Source: Anaerococcus lactolyticus ATCC 51172 (GTDB lineage Bacteria > Bacillota > Clostridia > Tissierellales > Peptoniphilaceae). From it: DNA of 34,580 nucleotides. Below, piece after piece: positions 14,533 to 20,959 of this stretch; position 1 is the first letter of the stretch; each line of letters begins with the position of its first letter. The notes beneath the pieces are model-generated. The model saw only the letters and a program-made list of their open reading frames with translations. It ran no database searches and had not been told where the DNA came from. The position numbers and the translations under genes are program-made. Location of the stretch: contig NZ_GG666044.1 of the NCBI RefSeq assembly GCF_000156575.1, forward strand, positions 429,926 through 464,505. Direction: 5' to 3'.

Positions 14533-15390
14533 ATGAAGTATGTGAAAAATAATTTAGCGGCAGGTCTTACAATCTTAGCTCTCATATGTCTAGTCTTTAA
14601 GGCCTTCATCGCTACAAGTCTATCAACTGATGAAAATTTAATAACAAGGGCACTAACATCTTATATAATTGCCTACCTAGCCTTTAAGATTTCTTTTATA
14701 GAAACAAAGAAAGTCGCCATCATGTTTGCCCCTCTTATAATCCATAGCCTGCTAGTGGCTTTAGTAGTTAGGGGAGGTTTTTCTGCAAAAATCCCTAGCG
14801 ACCTTATACAAATCATCACCAGCCTTTATAAGCTGATGGTCATGGTAGGAGTATTTTTTATCCTAGAACTAATCTTTAATAAACTTGTAGGCAGCCTAGC
14901 AACATCAATAATAGGAGCCTTCTCTCTGGGCCTTTACCTTCTAATAATTTTTAGCAAGAGGCTTTATAATCTTGAACCCTTTGAAGATTTCTTCCTATAT
15001 TTTAGTTTCTATGTAATGGCAATCAGATTAAGATCAGCTTCAAGGCTCAATCCCGCCCTTTTAATCCTTGCTATAATCATGCTCATAGGAGAAGTCTACC
15101 TAAAGGAATTTTATTTAAAATTCGATTATGGATTTTTACTAACAATTTTCCCCCTAGCCTACCTAATCCTAAAGACCGTAACCCAAGAAGCAACCATGGG
15201 CTTTTTAGACTACCAAATCTTTACCCTTGTTTATATCTACCCTGCTATATTTGTGATAATTAAGCTTGGCTTTGATATAGAAAGTCTCGCCATTTCAATT
15301 ATAGCTATCCTCGCTTCGTATATAATCAGCGAAATAATTTACAAGATAAAAAATAAATATCTTTCATATTTGCTTTTAGGCATAAACTAG
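14533..15390 (+). CDS. Polytopic membrane protein, unknown function
   Basis: A 285-residue, very hydrophobic protein with eight to ten likely membrane helices and short basic loops (IETKK, SASRLNP, EIIYKIKNK). No catalytic motif is visible and I recognise no family. ATG 14533 is chosen because it begins the hydrophobic protein and no better start follows; there is no ribosome binding site upstream, and -10-like hexamers lie almost against the ATG. It is divergent from the membrane protein at 13856-14476 across 56 bp and has its own terminator directly after the stop. Confidence 0.75.
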   Translation: MKYVKNNLAAGLTILALICLVFKAFIATSLSTDENLITRALTSYIIAYLAFKISFIETKKVAIMFAPLIIHSLLVALVVRGGFSAKIPSDLIQIITSLYKLMVMVGVFFILELIFNKLVGSLATSIIGAFSLGLYLLIIFSKRLYNLEPFEDFFLYFSFYVMAIRLRSASRLNPALLILAIIMLIGEVYLKEFYLKFDYGFLLTIFPLAYLILKTVTQEATMGFLDYQIFTLVYIYPAIFVIIKLGFDIESLAISIIAILASYIISEIIYKIKNKYLSYLLLGIN

Positions 15391-15420
15391 AAACGCAGAC
15401 ACCCTAGCCTGCGTTTTTTT
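15391..15420 (+). terminator. Terminator of the membrane-protein gene
   Basis: AAACGCAG / CTGCGTTT with a 10-nt loop, then TTTT. It begins directly after the TAG, and its T run overlaps the stop codon of the convergent small gene at 15419. Confidence 0.88.
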
Positions 15421-15580
15421 AAATAATTTCTTTAAGAAACATTGCTATAGCAACTACAGCTATAGTTTTGATTATAGATAAGGTTTTGTCTGTGCCATAT
15501 TTTTTCAAAAGAAATTTTGACAAAAACTCCATTATAACAGTGACTATCAGAGTAATTATAAAAATTTTTATATATCTCAT
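15419..15580 (-). CDS. Small membrane protein, 53 residues
   Basis: A 53-codon frame, MRYIKIFIITLIVTVIMEFL... to ...AMFLKEII, with two likely membrane helices (about 4-20 and 34-49) joined by a basic loop with KFLLKKYGTDK. The start is supported by a strong GGAGGGG site six bases upstream and a promoter at 15604-15631. Its stop codon overlaps the T run of the terminator of the convergent gene. I recognise no family. It could be a stress peptide, a partner of another membrane protein, or a toxin; nothing in the sequence decides between these. Confidence 0.65.
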   Translation of the reverse strand: MRYIKIFIITLIVTVIMEFLSKFLLKKYGTDKTLSIIKTIAVVAIAMFLKEII

Positions 15581-15603
15581 TTCCCCTCCTTCTTCTATAT
15601 CCT

Positions 15604-15631
15604 ATTATATCAAAATACTTATTTTAAGCAA
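15604..15631 (-). promoter_or_regulatory. Promoter of the 53-residue membrane protein
   Basis: On the minus strand TTGCTT (15626-15631), 16-bp spacer, TATAAT (15604-15609). It begins inside the T run that follows the TlpA-gene terminator. Confidence 0.6.
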
Positions 15632-15655
15632 AAGAAAACCCCGACTAGGTCGGGG
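15629..15655 (-). terminator. Terminator of the TlpA/polyferredoxin operon
   Basis: CCCCGAC / GTCGGGG with loop CTA (15639-15655), followed on the minus strand by TTTTCTTTTG. Confidence 0.9.
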
Positions 15656-15685
15656 CAAACAGAATTTTTATAGGGGAAAGTATTT

Positions 15686-16339
15686 TTATTTGTTTGAAGC
15701 CTTCTTAGCTAAGTCTATATTTGCCTTTAATTTTGCTAATTGGTCTTCTCCGGTAATTGCTCCTACCACATCTTCGCCGACAATATTTCCATTTTTGTCA
15801 ACTACGATTGTAGTTGGGTAAGCAAATACATGGTCTAGGTATTTTTTGATTTCGCCATCATTTTTAACACCAAGAGCTTGGTAGGTTGGTTTGTTTTCGC
15901 CAACTATTCTCTTGAAGGCGTCCATAGTTGATTGGTCATACTGAGCATCTGTACAAAGTGTTAGGAAGTTTACCTTTTTATCCTTTTTGAAATCGTCAGC
16001 AATTTTGTTTAATTCTGGCATTTCATCTATGCAAGCAGAGCAACCTGTAAACCATAGGTTAATTACTGTAGCGTCATAATTTTTGAAGTCTTCGTTGGTA
16101 AATTTTTTGCCATCTTGGTCTTTTGCTTCAAATTTTCCTAGTGTATTTGGTTTTTCGCCTTCTACCTTTGGTTCTTCGATTGGAGTTGTTGTATCCTTTG
16201 TAATTTTAGCTCCTTCTGGAAGTTCAGCTTGGCTTATAGCTTCTTGTGCAACATCTTCTTTTGTTTTTGCTTCTTCTTTTTTTCCACATCCTGCTAACAC
16301 TCCTGCTAACATTAATGCAAAAATTATTTTATTTTTCAT
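15686..16339 (-). CDS. TlpA-like thioredoxin-fold lipoprotein
   Basis: A 217-residue lipoprotein on the outer face of the membrane. Signal peptide and lipobox LAGC (C18) are followed by an acidic spacer (about 20-65) and a thioredoxin-fold domain (about 68-210). The redox motif is C100-S-A-C103 in WFTGCSACIDEMPEL, and the cis-proline is in FAYPTTIVV (P175), both normal for TlpA/ResA reductases. Its start overlaps the end of the polyferredoxin gene by 11 bp, so they are coupled. It probably receives electrons through that membrane protein and reduces disulfides or methionine sulfoxides outside the cell. Target unknown. GAGAAG lies close to the ATG. Confidence 0.92.
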   Translation of the reverse strand: MKNKIIFALMLAGVLAGCGKKEEAKTKEDVAQEAISQAELPEGAKITKDTTTPIEEPKVEGEKPNTLGKFEAKDQDGKKFTNEDFKNYDATVINLWFTGCSACIDEMPELNKIADDFKKDKKVNFLTLCTDAQYDQSTMDAFKRIVGENKPTYQALGVKNDGEIKKYLDHVFAYPTTIVVDKNGNIVGEDVVGAITGEDQLAKLKANIDLAKKASNK

Positions 16340-17192
16340 TTTCTTCTCCTTTTTTTCTTATAAATTCACTAATGATGGCCTTAGTTGGACAGGCCTTAAC
16401 ACAATCTCCACACCTGATACATTCTAAATGTGTAGTTGACTGTCTTATATCTACATCCATCTTACAAACTCTCGCACACTTGCCACAAGATATACACTTA
16501 TCCTCGTTTAACTTCAATTGATAAATTGAATACTTATTAAAGAGCGAATAGAAAGCTCCCAACGGGCAAATCCACTTGCAAAATGGTCTGAAAAATCCGA
16601 TAGATAGGATGATTGTAAGTACCAAGATTACAAACTTGAACCTAAATAAAGGTCCAAGGGCTGCTCTTAAGGATATGTTTCTTGCCGCAAGGGGAATAGC
16701 CGCTTCCATAATACCTTGAGGGCAAAGGTACTTACAAAAATACGGAGGTACAACTTCAAATTTCCCTTTTAGGGCAAAGCCAATCCCAACTAGGATTCCA
16801 GTGAGGATTATATATTTAATATACCTGAGTACCTTTAATTTTTTTGTTGAAAATTTCTTGCTTGGAATCTTATGAAGTAGGTCTTGGAAAAATCCAAACG
16901 GACACAAAAATCCGCATATAAGTCTACCGAAAACCACTCCAAAAAACATAATAAGACCCACAACATAAAAAGAAAATTTATATTTTTTTGATCCTATTAC
17001 TGCCTGAAGACTTCCTATTGGGCAAGACCCTGCAGCACCTGGGCAAGAATAACAATTTAGCCCTGGTAGGCAGGCCCTTTTGCCGGCTCCCTGGTAGATT
17101 TTTCCCTTCAAGAAATTATCCAAATGAAAATTGTGAGCGATGGTGGATAGAGCTTGGATGATTATTTTTTTGTAATTTTTTAACTTATCCAA
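16329..17192 (-). CDS. Membrane polyferredoxin (NapH-like 4Fe-4S protein)
   Basis: A 287-residue membrane protein with about five helices and many cysteines. N-terminal C41, C47, C50 and C57 (CLPGLNCYSC...SC) are followed by three membrane-associated CxxxCP motifs: CGFLCPFG (C93, C97), CKYLCPQG (C153, C157) and CKWICPLG (C205, C209). Two classical 4Fe-4S sites end the protein: C233/C236/C239/C243 and C258/C261/C264/C268. The start is TTG 17190-17192; an in-frame TAG two codons before it excludes anything longer. It overlaps the stop of the small CxxC gene. By family it carries electrons across or along the membrane; here it most likely feeds TlpA. No haem or CcdA protein is encoded alongside. 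Confidence 0.9.
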   Translation of the reverse strand: MDKLKNYKKIIIQALSTIAHNFHLDNFLKGKIYQGAGKRACLPGLNCYSCPGAAGSCPIGSLQAVIGSKKYKFSFYVVGLIMFFGVVFGRLICGFLCPFGFFQDLLHKIPSKKFSTKKLKVLRYIKYIILTGILVGIGFALKGKFEVVPPYFCKYLCPQGIMEAAIPLAARNISLRAALGPLFRFKFVILVLTIILSIGFFRPFCKWICPLGAFYSLFNKYSIYQLKLNEDKCISCGKCARVCKMDVDIRQSTTHLECIRCGDCVKACPTKAIISEFIRKKGEENEK

Positions 17193-17319
17193 TTCCTATA
17201 CACTCCAAACACAAATTAATCGCCTTCATAAATACTGTATCAACCTCTTTCCTATAGATCCCCAAGCCAATGAAGGCAAGGCTCAGAGCTAGGAGGAGGT
17301 ATGTTTTTCTTTTTCTCAT
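17185..17319 (-). CDS. Small CxxC membrane protein (CD1871A family)
   Basis: A 44-residue protein: basic start MRKRK, one membrane helix (TYLLLALSLAFIGLGIY), then RKEVDTVFMKAINLCLECIG with a near-terminal C37-L-E-C40. The ending strongly resembles what I know as the CD1871A-family CxxC proteins of clostridia. ATG 17317-17319 has AAAGGTGG upstream; an ATG seven codons earlier lacks one. Its stop overlaps the TTG start of the polyferredoxin gene, making it the first gene of a three-gene operon with TlpA. A membrane-tethered thiol pair beside an electron-transfer protein suggests a redox relay; this is inference. Too short for most gene callers. Confidence 0.8.
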   Translation of the reverse strand: MRKRKTYLLLALSLAFIGLGIYRKEVDTVFMKAINLCLECIGIG

Positions 17320-17347
17320 CTTTTCCACCTTTTCTTTCATTAGCTAC

Positions 17348-17376
17348 ATTCTATCAAAGTCTTTGTTAAATTCCAA
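17348..17376 (-). promoter_or_regulatory. Promoter of the CxxC/polyferredoxin/TlpA operon
   Basis: On the minus strand TTGGAA (17371-17376), 17-bp spacer, TAGAAT (17348-17353). The -35 and spacer lie inside the direct repeats at 17355-17408. Confidence 0.65.
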
Positions 17377-17408
17377 TAAAGACTTTGTTAAATTTTTATA
17401 AAGACTTT
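17355..17408. repeat. 22-bp direct repeats across the -35, operator-like
   Basis: On the plus strand AAAGTCTTTGTTAAATT, AAAGACTTTGTTAAATT and a third partial AAAGACTTTG follow one another at a 22-bp period. Each unit contains a palindrome-like AAAGNCTTTG. Repeats at two helical turns are typical of OmpR-family regulator sites. They overlap the -35 of the CxxC operon and the 3' end of the kinase gene, so the neighbouring response regulator is the obvious candidate. Confidence 0.55.
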
Positions 17409-18505
17409 GGGATTTTTACAGTAAAGATTGAACCCTTAGGCTCATTATCTGTAATTTCAATAGTCGCTCCCAACATATTTGCTATAGTTTTTGATAAAGA
17501 CAAGCCTATGCCAAAACCTTCCTGGCCTCTTGATGAATCAATTTGATAGAAAAGTTCAAAAATTCTTTCCTTATCAGCCTGAGAAATTCCCACACCTGTA
17601 TCGGCAACTATTATTTGCACCATATCCTTAACTTGCTTGGCAGAAATTTCTACCTTTCCACCCGGATTATTATACTTAATAGCATTTTCAACTATATTAA
17701 AAACCAACCTTTGAAGAAGACCATCATCAGTTACAAGGCTAATATTAGTATCTTTTACTATAAGATCAATTCCATTCTCCTCGGCCTTATCCTCAAGGTC
17801 AAGGATGATTTCATCGACCAGTATATCCAAGTTTACATCAACAAATTTAAGCTTAGATTTTTTTCGCAAGGATAAGATGGCATCAACAAGCCCATTTAGC
17901 TTACTAACATTGCTATCAAGCACCCTTAGCATTTTTCTTGCATCCTCGTCATCGGTCTTTTGCCTAAAAACATCAAGCTGACTTTTCATAACAGCGATTG
18001 GCGTCCTTAACTCATGGGCAACATTTGACGAAAAATCCTTCTGTCTCTTGTAGTCGGCATAAATTTTTTTAAGCATCTTGTCAAAGGTCTGTGAAAGTTC
18101 AACAATTTCACTAGAGGTGTTATCGAGAATTACCAGATTTTCAAAACTTTCCGGCCTATCTATATCAACTTCCCCTAATTTTTTTTGAAATTTTTTTAGG
18201 GGAGCGAGGATTTTTTTTATGATAAAGGCAAAGGAAAGGGAGCCTAGGATTATTACAGTAGACATAACAAGAATCAAATAAACTGTAAAATCACTTAATG
18301 ATTGGAGCTTGGATGAGTCAACAAATAGGACCATGGACCTATCCATCGAACTCATATTTTCATTTATATCTTCAATTACTGCATCAATTACCATAGCCTG
18401 TTTGCGGTTAATTAGATACATACTAGCAAGGAGCATGATTATAAAAATCACCACAACAGCCAGAATCAACTTGAAGACTACCGAATCATAAATTTTCTGT
18501 TTCAT
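17396..18505 (-). CDS. Sensor histidine kinase of a two-component system
   Basis: A 369-residue membrane kinase: helix 1 (about 11-33), a short outer loop of about 40 residues, helix 2 (about 74-97), a HAMP-like linker (IIKKILAPLKKFQKKL), a dimerisation domain with the phosphorylated H164 (NVAHELRTPIAVMK) and a C-terminal ATPase domain with N box NIVENAIKYNN, G1 VADTGVGIS and G2 GFGIGLSLSK. The small outer loop suggests sensing in or at the membrane, or through a partner protein such as the PepSY lipoproteins nearby. The start is ATG 18503-18505, overlapping the regulator gene by 20 bp. An in-frame start seven codons upstream is less likely. Confidence 0.95.
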   Translation of the reverse strand: MKQKIYDSVVFKLILAVVVIFIIMLLASMYLINRKQAMVIDAVIEDINENMSSMDRSMVLFVDSSKLQSLSDFTVYLILVMSTVIILGSLSFAFIIKKILAPLKKFQKKLGEVDIDRPESFENLVILDNTSSEIVELSQTFDKMLKKIYADYKRQKDFSSNVAHELRTPIAVMKSQLDVFRQKTDDEDARKMLRVLDSNVSKLNGLVDAILSLRKKSKLKFVDVNLDILVDEIILDLEDKAEENGIDLIVKDTNISLVTDDGLLQRLVFNIVENAIKYNNPGGKVEISAKQVKDMVQIIVADTGVGISQADKERIFELFYQIDSSRGQEGFGIGLSLSKTIANMLGATIEITDNEPKGSIFTVKIPKSL

Positions 18506-19166
18506 GAATCCTATAACCCTTACCAATTACATTTTCAATTAAATTCTTACCACAGGCTGACCTTAATTTTTTCCTAAGCGATGACATGTGGACCCTAACT
18601 GTATTTGAAAATCCATCTGCATTTGAATCCCAAACGTGTTCGATAAGTTCTTCTGCAGATATAAAACGCTCTGAATTTAGGAACAAGTATTCTAATATCC
18701 CCGTTTCCTTGACTGTAAGTGGAATAATTTTGCCACCATAAGACGCCTCTCTTTTTATAGTATCAAAACTTAAACCCGACATATTTATTACTGTCGACTG
18801 GTGGATTTTCTTGCCCCTCAAGTGTGAACGCATCCTAGCATCAAGCTCTTTTAAAGCAAAAGGCTTAACCATATAATCACTCGCACCGAGGTCTAGGCCT
18901 TTAACCCTGTCTTCTATATCAGACCTTGCAGTTAGCATGATTATAGCAATTTCCTTGTTAAATTGTCTAATAGACCTTAAAACTTCAAACCCATCCTTAC
19001 CTGGTAAATTCACATCCAAAATTATTAGGTCGTAGCTTTCTACAAAAGCCATATCAATTGCATCATCACCATTGCTCGCCTTATCTGTCACATAACCCAT
19101 AAGGGTGAGCCCCTCAGCTATGGAATCTAATAAGTCTAATTCATCTTCAACTATTAATACCTTCAT
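18486..19166 (-). CDS. OmpR/PhoB-family response regulator
   Basis: A 226-residue DNA-binding regulator: receiver domain (1-~118) with acidic pocket VEDE (about 6-9), phosphorylated D51 (LILDVNLPG) and K101 (MVKPFALKE), then a winged-helix domain (about 128-222) with LTVKETGILEYLFLN and NTVRVHMSSLRKKL. It is cotranscribed with the kinase and is divergent from the PepSY lipoprotein gene at 19398. Candidate targets are that promoter region, which has TTAA-containing repeats (19222-19260), and the CxxC operon with its 22-bp repeats. The target assignment is inference. Confidence 0.95.
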   Translation of the reverse strand: MKVLIVEDELDLLDSIAEGLTLMGYVTDKASNGDDAIDMAFVESYDLIILDVNLPGKDGFEVLRSIRQFNKEIAIIMLTARSDIEDRVKGLDLGASDYMVKPFALKELDARMRSHLRGKKIHQSTVINMSGLSFDTIKREASYGGKIIPLTVKETGILEYLFLNSERFISAEELIEHVWDSNADGFSNTVRVHMSSLRKKLRSACGKNLIENVIGKGYRIHETENL

Positions 19167-19397
19167 ATCCTTACCCTTCCTTGAAAGTAGTTTGTTTCAT
19201 CTTGATTATATCACAATACTATTAAATTATGGTTAAGATTTCTTGCTTGGTGTTAAATTTGTTATTCTCAAATTTTTTTCTAATAATGTAAAATCATAGG
19301 TCTTAAGTGTAATTTTGATTGTGATGGGTATAAGTATTGTAAGATAGAGCCTAAGATTCACTTTAAAATAAGAAGAATTTTGCATGGAGGTAAATTT

Positions 19398-20018
19398 GTG
19401 AAAAGTAAAAAATTAATCTTGATATTAGCAACAACCTTAGTTTTAGGTGCATGCGGCAACCAAGCGGTAAAACCAAAAGAAGAAACTAAACAAGAAGAAA
19501 GTCAAACAACTGAAAACAAGGGTGTCAAGGAAGTGAAAAACACCAAAAAAGATGCTGACGAAAATTCACTAATAGATCCAGACAGAGATCCAATACCACA
19601 AGTACCTACAAATCCAGAAGAAGCAGTAAAAATCTTCCACGAACACAAATTCGGTGATGGAACCGTAGGATCTATAAATATATCAAAACTAAAATTAACA
19701 TTCTTTAACGAAGCCTTAGATTACGAAATAGAAGGATTCAAAGATGGCAAAGAATATAAACTAAAAATTGCAGATAATGGAAAAATCGTAGAAGAAGAAA
19801 TCGATGAAGATGATGATACAAACAAATTAGCCCTAGATTTCAATAAAATTATCCCAGCAACAGAGGCCATGGAAAAAGCCCTAAAAGGTCAAGCAGAAAA
19901 TGCCTGGGTTGTAGAATACGAGCTAGAAATAGATGATGGCAGGGCTGTTTATGACATAGATATAGAAAATGGCGATGATGTCAAAATAGATGCAGCAACA
20001 GGCGAAATAATCAAATAA
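19398..20018 (+). CDS. PepSY-domain lipoprotein 1
   Basis: A 206-residue lipoprotein. The start is GTG 19398, with GGAGG seven bases upstream; an earlier in-frame TTG would place that site inside the coding sequence. Lipobox LGAC (C19), then an acidic, lysine-rich spacer (about 22-80) and two PepSY-like repeats: KIFHEHKFGDGTVGSINISK (about 81-100) with KEYKLKIADNGKIVEEE, and ATEAMEKALKGQAENAWVVE with YDIDIENGDDVKIDAATGEII to the end. PepSY domains bind or inhibit peptidases and often accompany two-component systems. Its place opposite the response regulator suggests it is a target or a signal modulator. Confidence 0.88.
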   Translation: MKSKKLILILATTLVLGACGNQAVKPKEETKQEESQTTENKGVKEVKNTKKDADENSLIDPDRDPIPQVPTNPEEAVKIFHEHKFGDGTVGSINISKLKLTFFNEALDYEIEGFKDGKEYKLKIADNGKIVEEEIDEDDDTNKLALDFNKIIPATEAMEKALKGQAENAWVVEYELEIDDGRAVYDIDIENGDDVKIDAATGEIIK

Positions 20019-20022
20019 TTTT

Positions 20023-20048
20023 AAAATAGGCCCTCGGGTCTATTTTTT
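20023..20048 (+). terminator. Terminator of PepSY lipoprotein 1
   Basis: AAAATAGGCC / GGGTCTATTTT with one G-T pair and a short CTCG loop, followed by TTTTTT. Confidence 0.8.
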
Positions 20049-20106
20049 ATCTTTATTTTCCAAATTTTTACTTTTATTGATAGGTTTTTGCATTAAACTT
20101 TAAAAT

Positions 20107-20134
20107 TTGTAAAATTTTCCCTCTTTGGTATAGT
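20107..20134 (+). promoter_or_regulatory. Promoter of PepSY lipoprotein 2
   Basis: TTGTAA (20107-20112), 16-bp spacer, TATAGT (20129-20134). The leader is about 30 nt and ends in AAAGAGGAAG before the ATG. Confidence 0.6.
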
Positions 20135-20169
20135 CATACATGTAAATAAATTAAAAAGAGGAAGTACAT

Positions 20170-20757
20170 ATGAATAAAAAATTATTAGCACTACTTCTAG
20201 CAAGCACTTTTGTTTTCGCTGGATGCAATCAAAATAAAACAGAAAACAAAGAAGAGACAAAACAAGAAGAAAAGGCTGACACCCCTACTGAAGAAGGAAA
20301 AGAAGAGGCTAAGAACGAAAATAATAAAGAAAGCGAAGCTGAAATTGTTCTTCCAAACAACAAGGTAACACTTAAGGCAGCAAGCTATAAGTTTGAAAGT
20401 CATGTTGGTGGCGCACCTTACAAGCTCACAGAAGTCACCTACGAAGAAGAAAACGGCGAAGCTTTCTACACTTTTGAAGGTGAGAAAAATGGCGATGAAT
20501 ATAAGCTAAAGGTAAACGCCAACACAGCAGAAACAAGCGATGCCGAAAAGGAAAAGAAGGATGACAAAGAAAATCCTGTTGATCTTGGAAAGTCAATCCC
20601 ACCAGAAGAAGCTATGAATATAGCTCTAAAATCAAACGGTGGTGGCAAAATCAAGGAGTGGAAACTAATCAACGACGGAGACGGCGAGAAATACGAAATC
20701 GAACTAGAAGACGGCAAGGAAATTAAAATCAACGCCATAAACAAAAAAATACTATAA
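20170..20757 (+). CDS. PepSY-domain lipoprotein 2
   Basis: A 195-residue lipoprotein, paralogous to its upstream neighbour. Lipobox FAGC (C19), a K/E-rich spacer (about 22-58), a first PepSY-like unit (about 65-115, LKAASYKFESHVGGAPYKLT with GDEYKLKVNANT), a charged hinge, and a second unit (about 138-195, PPEEAMNIALKSNGGG with EIELEDGKEIKINAINKKI). It has its own promoter and terminator. The two genes probably arose by duplication; they differ most in the spacer. The role is inferred to be modulation of cell-envelope peptidases or of the neighbouring kinase. Confidence 0.87.
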   Translation: MNKKLLALLLASTFVFAGCNQNKTENKEETKQEEKADTPTEEGKEEAKNENNKESEAEIVLPNNKVTLKAASYKFESHVGGAPYKLTEVTYEEENGEAFYTFEGEKNGDEYKLKVNANTAETSDAEKEKKDDKENPVDLGKSIPPEEAMNIALKSNGGGKIKEWKLINDGDGEKYEIELEDGKEIKINAINKKIL

Positions 20758-20761
20758 GTAA

Positions 20762-20806
20762 AAACCAGGAGCTTGGATTAATTTTTAATCCAGGTCCTGG
20801 TTTTTT
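20762..20806 (+). terminator. Long nested terminator of PepSY lipoprotein 2
   Basis: An outer stem AACCAGGA / TCCTGGTT and an inner stem TTGGATTA / TAATCCAG, followed by TTTTTTG. The following 150 bp to 20960 hold AT-rich sequence with short CCTAAGGA-type palindromes and no gene. Confidence 0.9.
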
Positions 20807-20959
20807 GTTTTCATTTTGAGATATGGCAAATTTGAACTTATCCTAAGGATTTTTACTCAATTCATCCTTAAGGTCCTAGGATTTAAAGCCTGATTTTTCA
20901 AATTAATACGAATCTTAGCTTGCATTTACCAAATTTCATTTCCTAGCTTTTTTCTATTT

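Noticed and set aside
17355-17408. Regular direct repeats as a possible CRISPR array
   Set aside because: Only two full units and one partial unit with a 22-bp period and no variable spacers; no cas genes in the window.
19380-19397. Upstream TTG start for the first PepSY lipoprotein
   Set aside because: It would put the GGAGG site inside the coding sequence; GTG 19398 is correctly spaced and gives a normal signal peptide.
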